A stretch of 10,170 nucleotides of DNA from an uncultured Eubacteriales bacterium (GCA_948787875.1 CAQFKO010000039.1:1-10170); one strand, 5' to 3'. Positions 1 to 5,420 are shown, counted from the first letter of the stretch. Notes: a model not told the origin generated them from the letters alone. Translations and numbers: made by a program.

Positions 1-25
1 CAAAGAGACTCAATGATAACTAAAT

Positions 26-41
26 AGTTTCACGTGAAACA
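26..41. promoter_or_regulatory. parS1, ParB-binding centromere site
   Basis: AGTTTCACGTGAAACA matches the Bacillus/Firmicute parS consensus TGTTTCACGTGAAACA at 15 of 16 positions, with a perfect 14-bp palindromic core. ParB (Spo0J) loads onto such sites and spreads, recruiting SMC and partnering ParA in chromosome segregation. In Firmicutes parS sites concentrate around oriC. It is the first of three sites in 850 bases, which makes a chance match very unlikely. It lies outside any recognised gene. Confidence 0.9.
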
Positions 42-133
42 AAAATTTTTAAAGAATAATTATTAATAAGTTTCTCCGTTTATTAAATTATGAAAAGCGA
101 CACTAAGTGATTGTTTTAAAGAGCATATAAATA

Positions 134-167
134 AAAAAGCTATGTTTCATGTGAAACATAGCTTTTT
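134..167 (-). terminator. Terminator of the 203-742 gene, containing parS2
   Basis: A perfect 16-bp inverted repeat (arms 134-149 and 152-167, AAAAAGCTATGTTTCA and its complement) surrounds a two-base centre. Read leftward it gives a long hairpin ending in a U tract, 35 bases past the stop codon of the 203-742 gene, as expected for an intrinsic terminator. The A tract on the other arm would also let it work rightward. The upper half of the stem is the parS2 site, so one palindrome could act both as DNA and as RNA. Confidence 0.8.
143..158. promoter_or_regulatory. parS2, ParB-binding site within a terminator stem
   Basis: TGTTTCATGTGAAACA matches the parS consensus at 15 of 16 positions; the only change is C to T at position 8, in the central CACGTG. 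It forms the apex of the terminator hairpin at 134-167. Its centre is 117 bp from the centre of parS1. Confidence 0.82.
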
Positions 168-202
168 GCTTAACTTAATTAATATATAATTAATAACGCG
201 GT

Positions 203-742
203 TTAATTATATATAACTATTTTGCCATTATAATAACTGCCCTCTTTTTGTTCAATTTCTTTTTGAGTTTCTTCTATTTCGTTAAAAGATAAGTTATATA
301 GTGTGCATAGAACAATAACACTGTTTGAAATTTCTACCAATAATTCGGATTTTGTTTTTTTGGTTAAAAGCTTTTCGCAACACCAATCAAGCTCTTTTTG
401 AATTTCTTTGGCATTAAGCGTACTTTTATATTCGGGATTAATTTGAACTTTTTCATTAAACACCTTGCATAAATCAATGAATAATTGATAAATATCTGTT
501 ATTAATCTTTTTGCCAAAAATTGATTAATTTCTGCATCAGAAAGTTTTGAGGCCTCTTCAAGCTTTCCTTTTTTAAGCAAGTATGCTTCCTGTTCTGCTT
601 TGTTTAATAAAACATCAATATGCTTTGCTTTTTGTTTAAGCTTTTCAATCAAAAGCATTTTTAGTTCTTCTTTTGAAGGTGCGGTAATTTTTGCATTTGA
701 TATTTTGTTTGAATTTAATTCTCTAAAAAATTTTCTTTCCAT
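203..742 (-). CDS. Small helical cytosolic protein, function unknown
   Basis: This 179-residue protein was not recognised. It has no signal peptide or membrane segment and is rich in Lys and Glu with predicted long helices (about residues 24-65, 69-98, 111-128, 131-150). Its last 30 residues (Leu-Tyr-Asn-Leu-Ser, an Ile-Glu-Glu helix, then Lys-Glu-Gly...Gly-Lys-Ile-Val-Ile) weakly resemble the C-terminal end of small MazG-like nucleotide pyrophosphohydrolases. The acidic metal-binding pattern of that family is not clearly present, so this is a faint hint and not an assignment. It sits between parS2 and parS3 and is transcribed toward parS2, with the terminator at 134-167. A possible -10 box ends only 6 bases before the ATG, while an AAAGGA sequence lies 15 bases upstream, too far for normal use. 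The mRNA may therefore be nearly leaderless, or another start may be used (next Met at residue 29). Confidence 0.75.
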   Translation of the reverse strand: MERKFFRELNSNKISNAKITAPSKEELKMLLIEKLKQKAKHIDVLLNKAEQEAYLLKKGKLEEASKLSDAEINQFLAKRLITDIYQLFIDLCKVFNEKVQINPEYKSTLNAKEIQKELDWCCEKLLTKKTKSELLVEISNSVIVLCTLYNLSFNEIEETQKEIEQKEGSYYNGKIVIYN

Positions 743-748
743 ACTATT

Positions 749-778
749 ATTATATTATTCCTTTAAACTATTTGTAAA
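749..778 (-). promoter_or_regulatory. Possible promoter of the 203-742 gene
   Basis: On the minus strand a -35-like TTTACA (773-778) is followed after 18 bp by TATAAT (749-754). Both fit the SigA consensus well (5/6 and 6/6). The predicted transcription start falls at about the ATG at 742, implying a leaderless or near-leaderless message. In DNA this AT-rich, a further promoter upstream cannot be excluded. Confidence 0.45.
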
Positions 779-833
779 GCTATTTTAAATTTGTTTTTTC
801 TGATTATTCTATAATATTAACAAAACTTACAAA

Positions 834-849
834 TGTTTCCCGTGAAACA
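834..849. promoter_or_regulatory. parS3, parS-like site with one Noc-site-like half
   Basis: TGTTTCCCGTGAAACA matches the parS consensus at 15 of 16 positions. The right half (GTGAAACA) is perfect parS. The left half has C in place of A at position 7, the base found there in the Noc-binding site (TATTTCCCGGGAAATA). It lies between the CvpA gene's terminator and the upstream region of the 203-742 gene. Confidence 0.8.
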
Positions 850-862
850 TAGCAAGCAATAT

Positions 863-894
863 AAAAACAACGCAAGGGAGATAGCGTTGTTTTT
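863..894 (-). terminator. Intrinsic terminator of the CvpA-family gene
   Basis: AAAAACAACGC (863-873) pairs perfectly with GCGTTGTTTTT (884-894) around a 10-base loop. It lies 20 bases past the stop codon of the 915-1676 gene. With A and T runs at the two ends it can work in either direction, but only the leftward gene is near. Confidence 0.85.
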
Positions 895-914
895 AAACTA
901 AATTATTTTGGCAA

Positions 915-1676
915 CTACTTAATTATTGCCCGCACTATATCATTAAAGTTTAAGAAATTGTTAAAGAAATTGCTTATTTGATTATAAATCAGCCTTCCAA
1001 AGAATGAACCGTCAATATATTGAACAACAGGTTGGATCCAAGACATTGGGCTTATTACTTTTATAATGCAGCTTATTATTATTAAAACTATAAGGCAGCG
1101 AATTAGTCCGTAGAAAGCGCCAAACACATTATCAACAATTCTTATAAAACCAACTTGTCTGAGTTTTTTTGCTATCAGTCTGAATAGAAGAACAATTAGA
1201 TACAAAATTATCATTGCTGTAACAAATGATATAATTGTCATGAAAAAGCTTGCATAAGTTTCGGAAATAATTTCTGCCATTGTTCTGGACGCTAGCCCAG
1301 ATTCGTGAAGTTCGGCATAAAGTGAAGGTTTATTTAAAAAAACTTTGAATAACCATTTTGCAATACCAGAGCTTCCGCTTTGGTCGATTGCTCCCGAAAC
1401 AAATCCGGATAATTGGTCGTAAGGAATTTCAATAAGGTTTTTTGAGAATACATCAGATATGCCTGTTAGTGAAGTGTGATAAGAATATGCTATTGCTCCG
1501 CTGATATTAAAGATTTTATCCATCAATAAACCAATTGGTTTACAAATAAAAAAGCTTAAAAGCGCATTAATAGAAAACGAAAAGTGTGACAGCATTGATG
1601 TCATAAAACCTTTCCGCAGTCCGATAACAACAAATATGATTGCAAAAACAATAAGTCCAAGATCTAACCAATTCAT
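915..1676 (-). CDS. CvpA-family membrane protein
   Basis: This 253-residue integral membrane protein starts Met-Asn-Trp-Leu-Asp, a typical CvpA opening, and has four likely membrane segments (about residues 3-21, 28-52, 145-168, 186-208). The Arg/Lys-Gly motif after segment 1 and the Asp-Asn-Val-Phe-Gly-Ala...Gly-Leu-Ile-Arg stretch before segment 4 are family hallmarks. CvpA proteins were named for colicin V production in E. coli; their biochemical role is unsettled, with links to envelope integrity. Typical members have about 160-180 residues. This one carries an extra ~85-residue loop between segments 2 and 3, which might lie outside the membrane. The start at 1676 has a GGGG ribosome binding site 7 bases upstream and a plausible promoter. 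It is divergent from ftsH, with a palindrome between the two promoters, so the two may be co-regulated. Confidence 0.85.
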   Translation of the reverse strand: MNWLDLGLIVFAIIFVVIGLRKGFMTSMLSHFSFSINALLSFFICKPIGLLMDKIFNISGAIAYSYHTSLTGISDVFSKNLIEIPYDQLSGFVSGAIDQSGSSGIAKWLFKVFLNKPSLYAELHESGLASRTMAEIISETYASFFMTIISFVTAMIILYLIVLLFRLIAKKLRQVGFIRIVDNVFGAFYGLIRCLIVLIIISCIIKVISPMSWIQPVVQYIDGSFFGRLIYNQISNFFNNFLNFNDIVRAIIK

Positions 1677-1697
1677 ATTTATACCCCTTATATATCT

Positions 1698-1726
1698 ATT
1701 ATATATAAAAAAATAATATTAGTCTA
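1698..1726 (-). promoter_or_regulatory. Probable promoter of the CvpA-family gene
   Basis: On the minus strand TAGACT (1721-1726, 4/6 to TTGACA) is followed by exactly 17 bp and then TATAAT (1698-1703). The inferred start near 1691 leaves a leader of about 15 bases carrying the ribosome binding site AAGGGG (1684-1689). Confidence 0.55.
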
Positions 1727-1747
1727 TTTTTATGACAAAAAAAGTTA

Positions 1748-1767
1748 CAAATTTTGTACAAAATTTG
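1748..1767. promoter_or_regulatory. Perfect 20-bp palindrome, candidate operator
   Basis: The arms CAAATTTTGT and ACAAAATTTG are exact reverse complements with no spacer. The palindrome lies between two divergent promoters, 21 bp upstream of the CvpA gene's -35 box and 31 bp upstream of ftsH's. No T run follows on either side, so it is not a terminator. The symmetry suggests a dimeric regulator. It is not CIRCE, and I do not recognise it as any named operator. Being AT-rich, it could partly be chance. Confidence 0.45.
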
Positions 1768-1798
1768 ATTTTAGTTGTCGTGATAAGCCAAAAAAGAA

Positions 1799-1827
1799 TT
1801 GATAATTTTCCTTTAATTTGGTAAAAT
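1799..1827 (+). promoter_or_regulatory. Promoter of ftsH
   Basis: TTGATA (1799-1804), a 17-bp spacer and TAAAAT (1822-1827) give a good SigA promoter, with a start expected near 1834. The leader is about 22 bases and carries the ribosome binding site. Because the TTG codon at 1818 lies inside this promoter, it cannot be the translation start. Confidence 0.75.
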
Positions 1828-1844
1828 ATAAAAAGAAATATTTT

Positions 1845-1849
1845 GGAGG
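1845..1849 (+). promoter_or_regulatory. Ribosome binding site that fixes the ftsH start
   Basis: GGAGG lies 7 bases before the ATG at 1857. It supports that codon over the in-frame TTG at 1818, which would add 13 residues unlike an FtsH N-terminus. Confidence 0.85.
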
Positions 1850-1856
1850 CATATTT

Positions 1857-4238
1857 ATGAGCGAAATGGAAGATAAAAATCGCGAAACCCGAATAAATCA
1901 GCAAAAGGGCAAATTTATTCGTAATATTCTGATTTTGGTTACAATTTTGGCAGTATTTGCGCTTGCGTTTTGGCTGATAATCAGAAACGCAGAAGGAACA
2001 GAAATAACCTTAAACGAATTCAGAACGCAACTTGCGGGAGAAAATATCAAAGAAATAGATATAAATCAATCAAAAATTCAAATTTATTATGTTAATGGCG
2101 AAGCACATTGGATTTATAACAGAAACAGTGCTGAGTCAACCATTATTGGATTGGTAAATGGATTGTTCGACCAAATGAACGATGCAGAAAATCCTTACAA
2201 AGGAGCAATTCCAAAAGTCGTTTTTGGAAAACCAACCACCGTTTCAATAGTTAGCATATTGTTCCCTGTTTTAATGATTGTTGTGCTTGGCGTTATGGTG
2301 TTTATGGTTCTTAAACAAATTAAGGGCACAAACAACAAAAATTTTGATTTTGTTAAAAGCCGTGCAAGAATTTACCCAAGCAAAACAAAGTTTTCAGATG
2401 TAGCAGGTGAAGACGAAGAAAAAGCAGAACTTGAAGATGTTGTAGACTTTTTGAAAAATCCAAAAAAATATATTGATCTTGGAGCAAAAATTCCAAAAGG
2501 TGTTCTTCTTGTAGGACCTCCGGGAACAGGAAAAACGTTGCTAGCTCGTGCAGTTGCAGGCGAAGCAAATGTTCCGTTCTTTACCATAAGCGGTTCTGAC
2601 TTTATGGAATTGTTTGTTGGTGTTGGTGCTTCTCGTGTTCGTGACTTGTTTGAAAATGCAAAAAAAGCTAAGCCATGTATTATATTTATTGATGAAATCG
2701 ATGCAGTCGGCAGACAGCGTGGTGCAGGAATGGGTGGCGGAAATGACGAAAGAGAGCAAACTCTTAACCAGCTTCTTGTTCAAATGGACGGTTTTGAAGA
2801 CAATGAAGGCATAATAGTTATGGCGGCAACCAACCGCGTTGATATTTTAGACCCTGCTCTTCTTAGACCGGGCAGATTTGACAGAAGGGTTAATATCAGC
2901 GTTCCTGACATAAAAGGTCGTGAAGAAATCTTAAAAGTTCATTCAAGAAACAAACCGCTTTCTAGCGAAGTTGACTTAAAAACAATTGCAAGAATTACCA
3001 GCGGGTTTACAGGTGCGGAAATCGAAAATCTTTTAAATGAAGCAGCAATTTTGGTTGCAAAAGATAACAGAACCGTTATAACCGAAGAAGATATCCAAAA
3101 ATCTATAATGAAAGTTACTCTTGGACCACAAAAAAGAAGCCGTGTTATTGAAGAAAAAGATAAATATGACACAGCTATTCACGAATCAGGTCATGCACTT
3201 ATCAGCAAACTTGCGAAAGAAAAGTCGCCTGTTCATGAGGTTTCTATCATTCCTCGTGGCGGTGCAGGCGGTTATACTCTTTCAACCGACGACGATATGA
3301 CGGTTTATTTTAAAGATAAATTGCTTTGCAAAATTCAAATGCTTCTTGGTGGTATCACCGCAGAAAAGTTATATGTAGGAGATATTTCAACAGGAGCATC
3401 TAATGACCTTAAAAGAGCAAGCAGCATTGCAAGGCGCATGGTTTCCGAATGGGGCATGAGCAGCGAAGTTGGAATGGTGTATTGCGGTGGCGAAAGCGAG
3501 TTGTTCTTAGGCAGAGATTATCAAGAGCGTATGCCTTATAGTGAAAATCAAGCCGCACTTATTGATCTAGAAGTTAAAAAAATTATTGATATGTGCCAAA
3601 AAGAGACTGAAAAGCTTTTAAAACAACACAAAAGCAAATTGCTTACAATGGCAGATGTTTTGTTAGAAAAAGAAACAATTTATGCAGAAGAAGTTGACAT
3701 GATAATTGCGGGAAAATCTAAGGCAGAAGTTATTAAATATATTGATAATAAAGACAAAAAACCTGCAAAAAATGAACAAAAATCAGAAAATAATGAAAAA
3801 TCACAAAATAATCCTGCTCAAATTGACATTGAAAATGCCAGCGGAAAAACTGATAGCGACAGTGAAAGCACAGATATTGACAGCCTTATTGACGATTTGT
3901 TAAAGATTGCAGAACAGCGTGAACAAAATCAAACACAAAAAGCCGAGCCTAAAATGGTTCAAGCTGCAACCATAAAAGAAGCGAACGCTGAGACTGAGCC
4001 GGAGAAAGAAAGCAAGCCAAAACAAAAAACAACAAAAACTTCGAGCACAGGTTCAAAAAAATCTAGCAGTGCAAAGAAAACTGATAACGAGGTCAAAGCC
4101 GGCGCAAAAGGTTCAAAAGCTTCTGACACAAAAACAAAAAGTGCTTCAAAGAGCGCATCTTCAACAAGCACTGCAAAAAAATCTAGCACATCAAAATCGA
4201 CAGTTAAGAAAACCGAAAATAAAGATGAGCAAAAATAA
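1857..4238 (+). CDS. ftsH: ATP-dependent membrane zinc protease FtsH with long disordered tail
   Basis: FtsH is a hexameric membrane AAA+ protease that extracts and degrades misfolded membrane proteins and some cytosolic regulators. Seen in order: membrane segment 1 (about residues 21-43), an extracytoplasmic domain (44-125), membrane segment 2 (128-153), Walker A GPPGTGKT (220-227), Walker B IIFIDEID (275-282), second region of homology with Arg fingers R337/R340 (322-343), zinc site HESGH (442-446) and the third zinc ligand Asp in STGASNDL (D517). All catalytic residues are present. The protein has 793 residues against the usual 600-650. The excess is a tail from about residue 632: Asn/Gln-rich and acidic with one possible amphipathic helix (671-690), then Lys/Ser/Thr/Ala-rich and basic (719-793), resembling histone H1 tails. 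The start is set by the ribosome binding site and promoter upstream. No terminator follows, so the lipoprotein gene 62 bases downstream is probably in the same transcript. Confidence 0.97.
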   Translation: MSEMEDKNRETRINQQKGKFIRNILILVTILAVFALAFWLIIRNAEGTEITLNEFRTQLAGENIKEIDINQSKIQIYYVNGEAHWIYNRNSAESTIIGLVNGLFDQMNDAENPYKGAIPKVVFGKPTTVSIVSILFPVLMIVVLGVMVFMVLKQIKGTNNKNFDFVKSRARIYPSKTKFSDVAGEDEEKAELEDVVDFLKNPKKYIDLGAKIPKGVLLVGPPGTGKTLLARAVAGEANVPFFTISGSDFMELFVGVGASRVRDLFENAKKAKPCIIFIDEIDAVGRQRGAGMGGGNDEREQTLNQLLVQMDGFEDNEGIIVMAATNRVDILDPALLRPGRFDRRVNISVPDIKGREEILKVHSRNKPLSSEVDLKTIARITSGFTGAEIENLLNEAAILVAKDNRTVITEEDIQKSIMKVTLGPQKRSRVIEEKDKYDTAIHESGHALISKLAKEKSPVHEVSIIPRGGAGGYTLSTDDDMTVYFKDKLLCKIQMLLGGITAEKLYVGDISTGASNDLKRASSIARRMVSEWGMSSEVGMVYCGGESELFLGRDYQERMPYSENQAALIDLEVKKIIDMCQKETEKLLKQHKSKLLTMADVLLEKETIYAEEVDMIIAGKSKAEVIKYIDNKDKKPAKNEQKSENNEKSQNNPAQIDIENASGKTDSDSESTDIDSLIDDLLKIAEQREQNQTQKAEPKMVQAATIKEANAETEPEKESKPKQKTTKTSSTGSKKSSSAKKTDNEVKAGAKGSKASDTKTKSASKSASSTSTAKKSSTSKSTVKKTENKDEQK
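4054..4188 (+). repeat. 15-bp direct repeat inside the ftsH tail
   Basis: CAAAAAAATCTAGCA occurs at 4054-4068 and 4174-4188, 120 bases apart and so in the same reading frame; each copy encodes Lys-Lys-Ser-Ser. It suggests the basic tail grew by internal duplication or slippage. Simple sequence bias could explain part of it. Confidence 0.6.
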
Positions 4239-4300
4239 AATATTGCAAAAAATAGATAAAAAATATTAAAAAATATGCAAAAATAAAGGTAAAGCGTATT

Positions 4301-4897
4301 ATGAAGAAAATCTTTTCAATTATTACTGCTGTTTTTGGCATAACAATAATTACGCTTTTGGTGACACTTGCGTGTGTAAAAAAGAATGTTCCGCTTGGAA
4401 ATGGCGACCCATATAAAATAATGGTTTATAATCATTCCACAACGGCGCTTAAATCTTCAATAACCGATGATCCCGGTTTCACCAAAGATGATAAAGAATA
4501 TGCTGAAATTTTAAAAAAGCTAAACAAAACCACAACACTAAGTTTGCTGGATTGGCTGGTTCATGAAAACACATTAGACCTTCACCCCACCCAAGACCAA
4601 AAGAAAATATATTCAAGTTATACAACCGAAATGAAAACAGAATATATTGCAATTGAATTGTGGTTTGCCAATGACAATGCTCAACAAGACCTTGTTGTGT
4701 TTGTTGACGGAAATTCAAAAGTAATTTCTTATGACAGAATAATTTTGGTACTTCCAACAGACGATAACGCTTATAACGATATTGTTGCATACTTTTCACT
4801 TGGAAGCAGTGATCCCGAAAAACAATACAAATCTTGTGAGCCTGTTGTTTTAAGAGGTCGTGCGGGAGAGTTGGTTAAGTTTATAAAAAGCATATAA
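4301..4897 (+). CDS. Probable lipoprotein, function unknown
   Basis: This 198-residue protein has a short Lys-Lys N-terminus, a hydrophobic stretch (residues 4-24) and Cys25 in the context Val-Thr-Leu-Ala-Cys. This fits the general lipoprotein signal pattern, although Thr at -3 is not the commonest residue. The mature part would be anchored to the outer face of the membrane. It is a soluble-looking mixed alpha/beta domain with two beta-rich stretches (about 114-126 and 130-150). I recognise no family. AAAGG 11 bases before the ATG is a modest ribosome binding site. The gap to ftsH is 62 bases without a hairpin, so it likely shares the ftsH promoter, and a strong terminator closes the unit. 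A role in envelope quality control beside FtsH is inference from position only. If Cys25 is not lipidated, it would be a single-pass membrane protein. Confidence 0.8.
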   Translation: MKKIFSIITAVFGITIITLLVTLACVKKNVPLGNGDPYKIMVYNHSTTALKSSITDDPGFTKDDKEYAEILKKLNKTTTLSLLDWLVHENTLDLHPTQDQKKIYSSYTTEMKTEYIAIELWFANDNAQQDLVVFVDGNSKVISYDRIILVLPTDDNAYNDIVAYFSLGSSDPEKQYKSCEPVVLRGRAGELVKFIKSI

Positions 4898-4905
4898 AAC
4901 ATTTT

Positions 4906-4931
4906 AAGAGTGGATTTTCCACTCTTTTTTT
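4906..4931 (+). terminator. Terminator of the ftsH-lipoprotein unit
   Basis: AAGAGTGGA (4906-4914) pairs with TCCACTCTT (4918-4926) around a TTT loop, followed by more T. This is a compact intrinsic terminator 9 bases after the stop codon at 4895-4897. Confidence 0.92.
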
Positions 4932-4983
4932 ATATTTTATTAAAATTTTATAAGAATTTTTAAAAGATTTTAAAATTAATGTA

Positions 4984-4989
4984 TATAAT
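4984..4989 (+). promoter_or_regulatory. Probable -10 box for the 5039-5299 gene
   Basis: A perfect TATAAT lies 49 bases before the ATG at 5039. No good -35 box exists at 16-18 bp upstream, where the sequence is only A and T. The preceding unit ends in a strong terminator, so the small gene needs its own promoter, and this is the best candidate. Confidence 0.45.
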
Positions 4990-5038
4990 GTCGAAATATG
5001 CAAATAATAAGAGTAGAATTCATAAAAAGGAGTAAAAT

Positions 5039-5299
5039 ATGAAATCAACAAACAAATCAGATTCAAAGGTAAAAAATTGTTCGAGTACTTCTGCAAAGAG
5101 CAAGAATTCAGAAAAGAATAGTTCTTCTACTAAGGCATTAAAAAGCAATTCTAACACAACAAAGAATTCAGCTTGCCATAGCGAATCTGCAAAAAGCACT
5201 TCAAAAGCAAGTGCAAAGGCCAGCTCAAAAGAAAAATCAAAAGGTAGCGATAAAACTTCTAACTGTGGTGGAAAGTGCGGTAGAAGCAAAACTCGTTAA
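5039..5299 (+). CDS. Small Ser/Lys-rich disordered protein with C-terminal CxxxC
   Basis: This is an 86-residue protein with about 25 Ser and 19 Lys, much Ala, Thr and Asn, and almost no hydrophobic or aromatic residues, so it should be disordered and strongly basic. It has four cysteines (14, 46, 76, 80); the last two form Cys-Gly-Gly-Lys-Cys-Gly near the C-terminus, and His follows Cys46. A strong ribosome binding site (AAGGAG, 6 bases before ATG), an upstream TATAAT and a downstream terminator support a real gene despite the low complexity. Composition resembles histone H1-like tails and the basic end of the FtsH encoded 0.8 kb upstream. Nucleic-acid binding and metal binding by the Cys residues are both possible but unproven. 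It does not resemble the small acid-soluble spore proteins I know. Confidence 0.75.
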   Translation: MKSTNKSDSKVKNCSSTSAKSKNSEKNSSSTKALKSNSNTTKNSACHSESAKSTSKASAKASSKEKSKGSDKTSNCGGKCGRSKTR

Positions 5300-5314
5300 T
5301 AATAAATAGATTCA

Positions 5315-5337
5315 GCTTAAAGATTTGTTCTTTAAGC
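5315..5337. repeat. 9-bp inverted repeat after the small Ser/Lys-rich gene
   Basis: GCTTAAAGA (5315-5323) pairs perfectly with TCTTTAAGC (5329-5337) around a 5-base loop. No T run follows on either strand, so it is unlikely to be a terminator by itself. It overlaps a second possible pairing (5324-5330 with 5338-5344), so the two stems exclude each other. Confidence 0.5.
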
Positions 5338-5343
5338 GAACAA

Positions 5344-5374
5344 AAAAGCCCTCACATATTTTGTGAAGGCTTTT
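5344..5374 (-). terminator. Terminator of uppP, probably bidirectional
   Basis: AAAAGCC (5344-5350) pairs with GGCTTTT (5368-5374), then after one mismatch TCACA (5352-5356) pairs with TGTGA (5362-5366). Read leftward from uppP the stem is followed by a run of six U, a textbook terminator. Read rightward from the small gene the U run is shorter (TTTTG), but it may still stop transcription there. Confidence 0.85.
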
Positions 5375-5420
5375 GTTATTTGAAAAAAATAAAATATTAT
5401 TTTCAAAATTTTACATTTTG

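Noticed and set aside
1..27. C-terminal end of a rightward gene (possibly parB) at the left edge.
   Set aside because: All three forward frames close within 27 bases, leaving at most eight codons, with no recognisable ParB ending. It cannot be supported.
1..900. Replication origin with DnaA boxes beside the parS cluster.
   Set aside because: I found no TTATNCACA-type box on either strand in this stretch. The origin may be nearby but is not shown here.
1740..1770. CIRCE or CtsR heat-shock operator upstream of ftsH.
   Set aside because: The palindrome has neither the TTAGCACTC/GAGTGCTAA arms of CIRCE nor GGTCAAA repeats.
1818..1856. Longer ftsH start at the TTG at 1818, adding 13 residues.
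   Set aside because: The codon lies within the ftsH promoter, just before its -10 box, and has no ribosome binding site. GGAGG at 1845-1849 points to the ATG at 1857.
2353..3172. Open frames antisense to ftsH, and similar ones over ychF and the 466-residue gene.
   Set aside because: They are shadows of strongly conserved coding frames, lack ribosome binding sites and have biased composition.
5315..5344. H-type pseudoknot from pairing of the loop at 5324-5328 with 5340-5344.
   Set aside because: Only two bases (5338-5339) would have to cross a 9-bp stem, which is sterically implausible. Alternative hairpins are the better reading.
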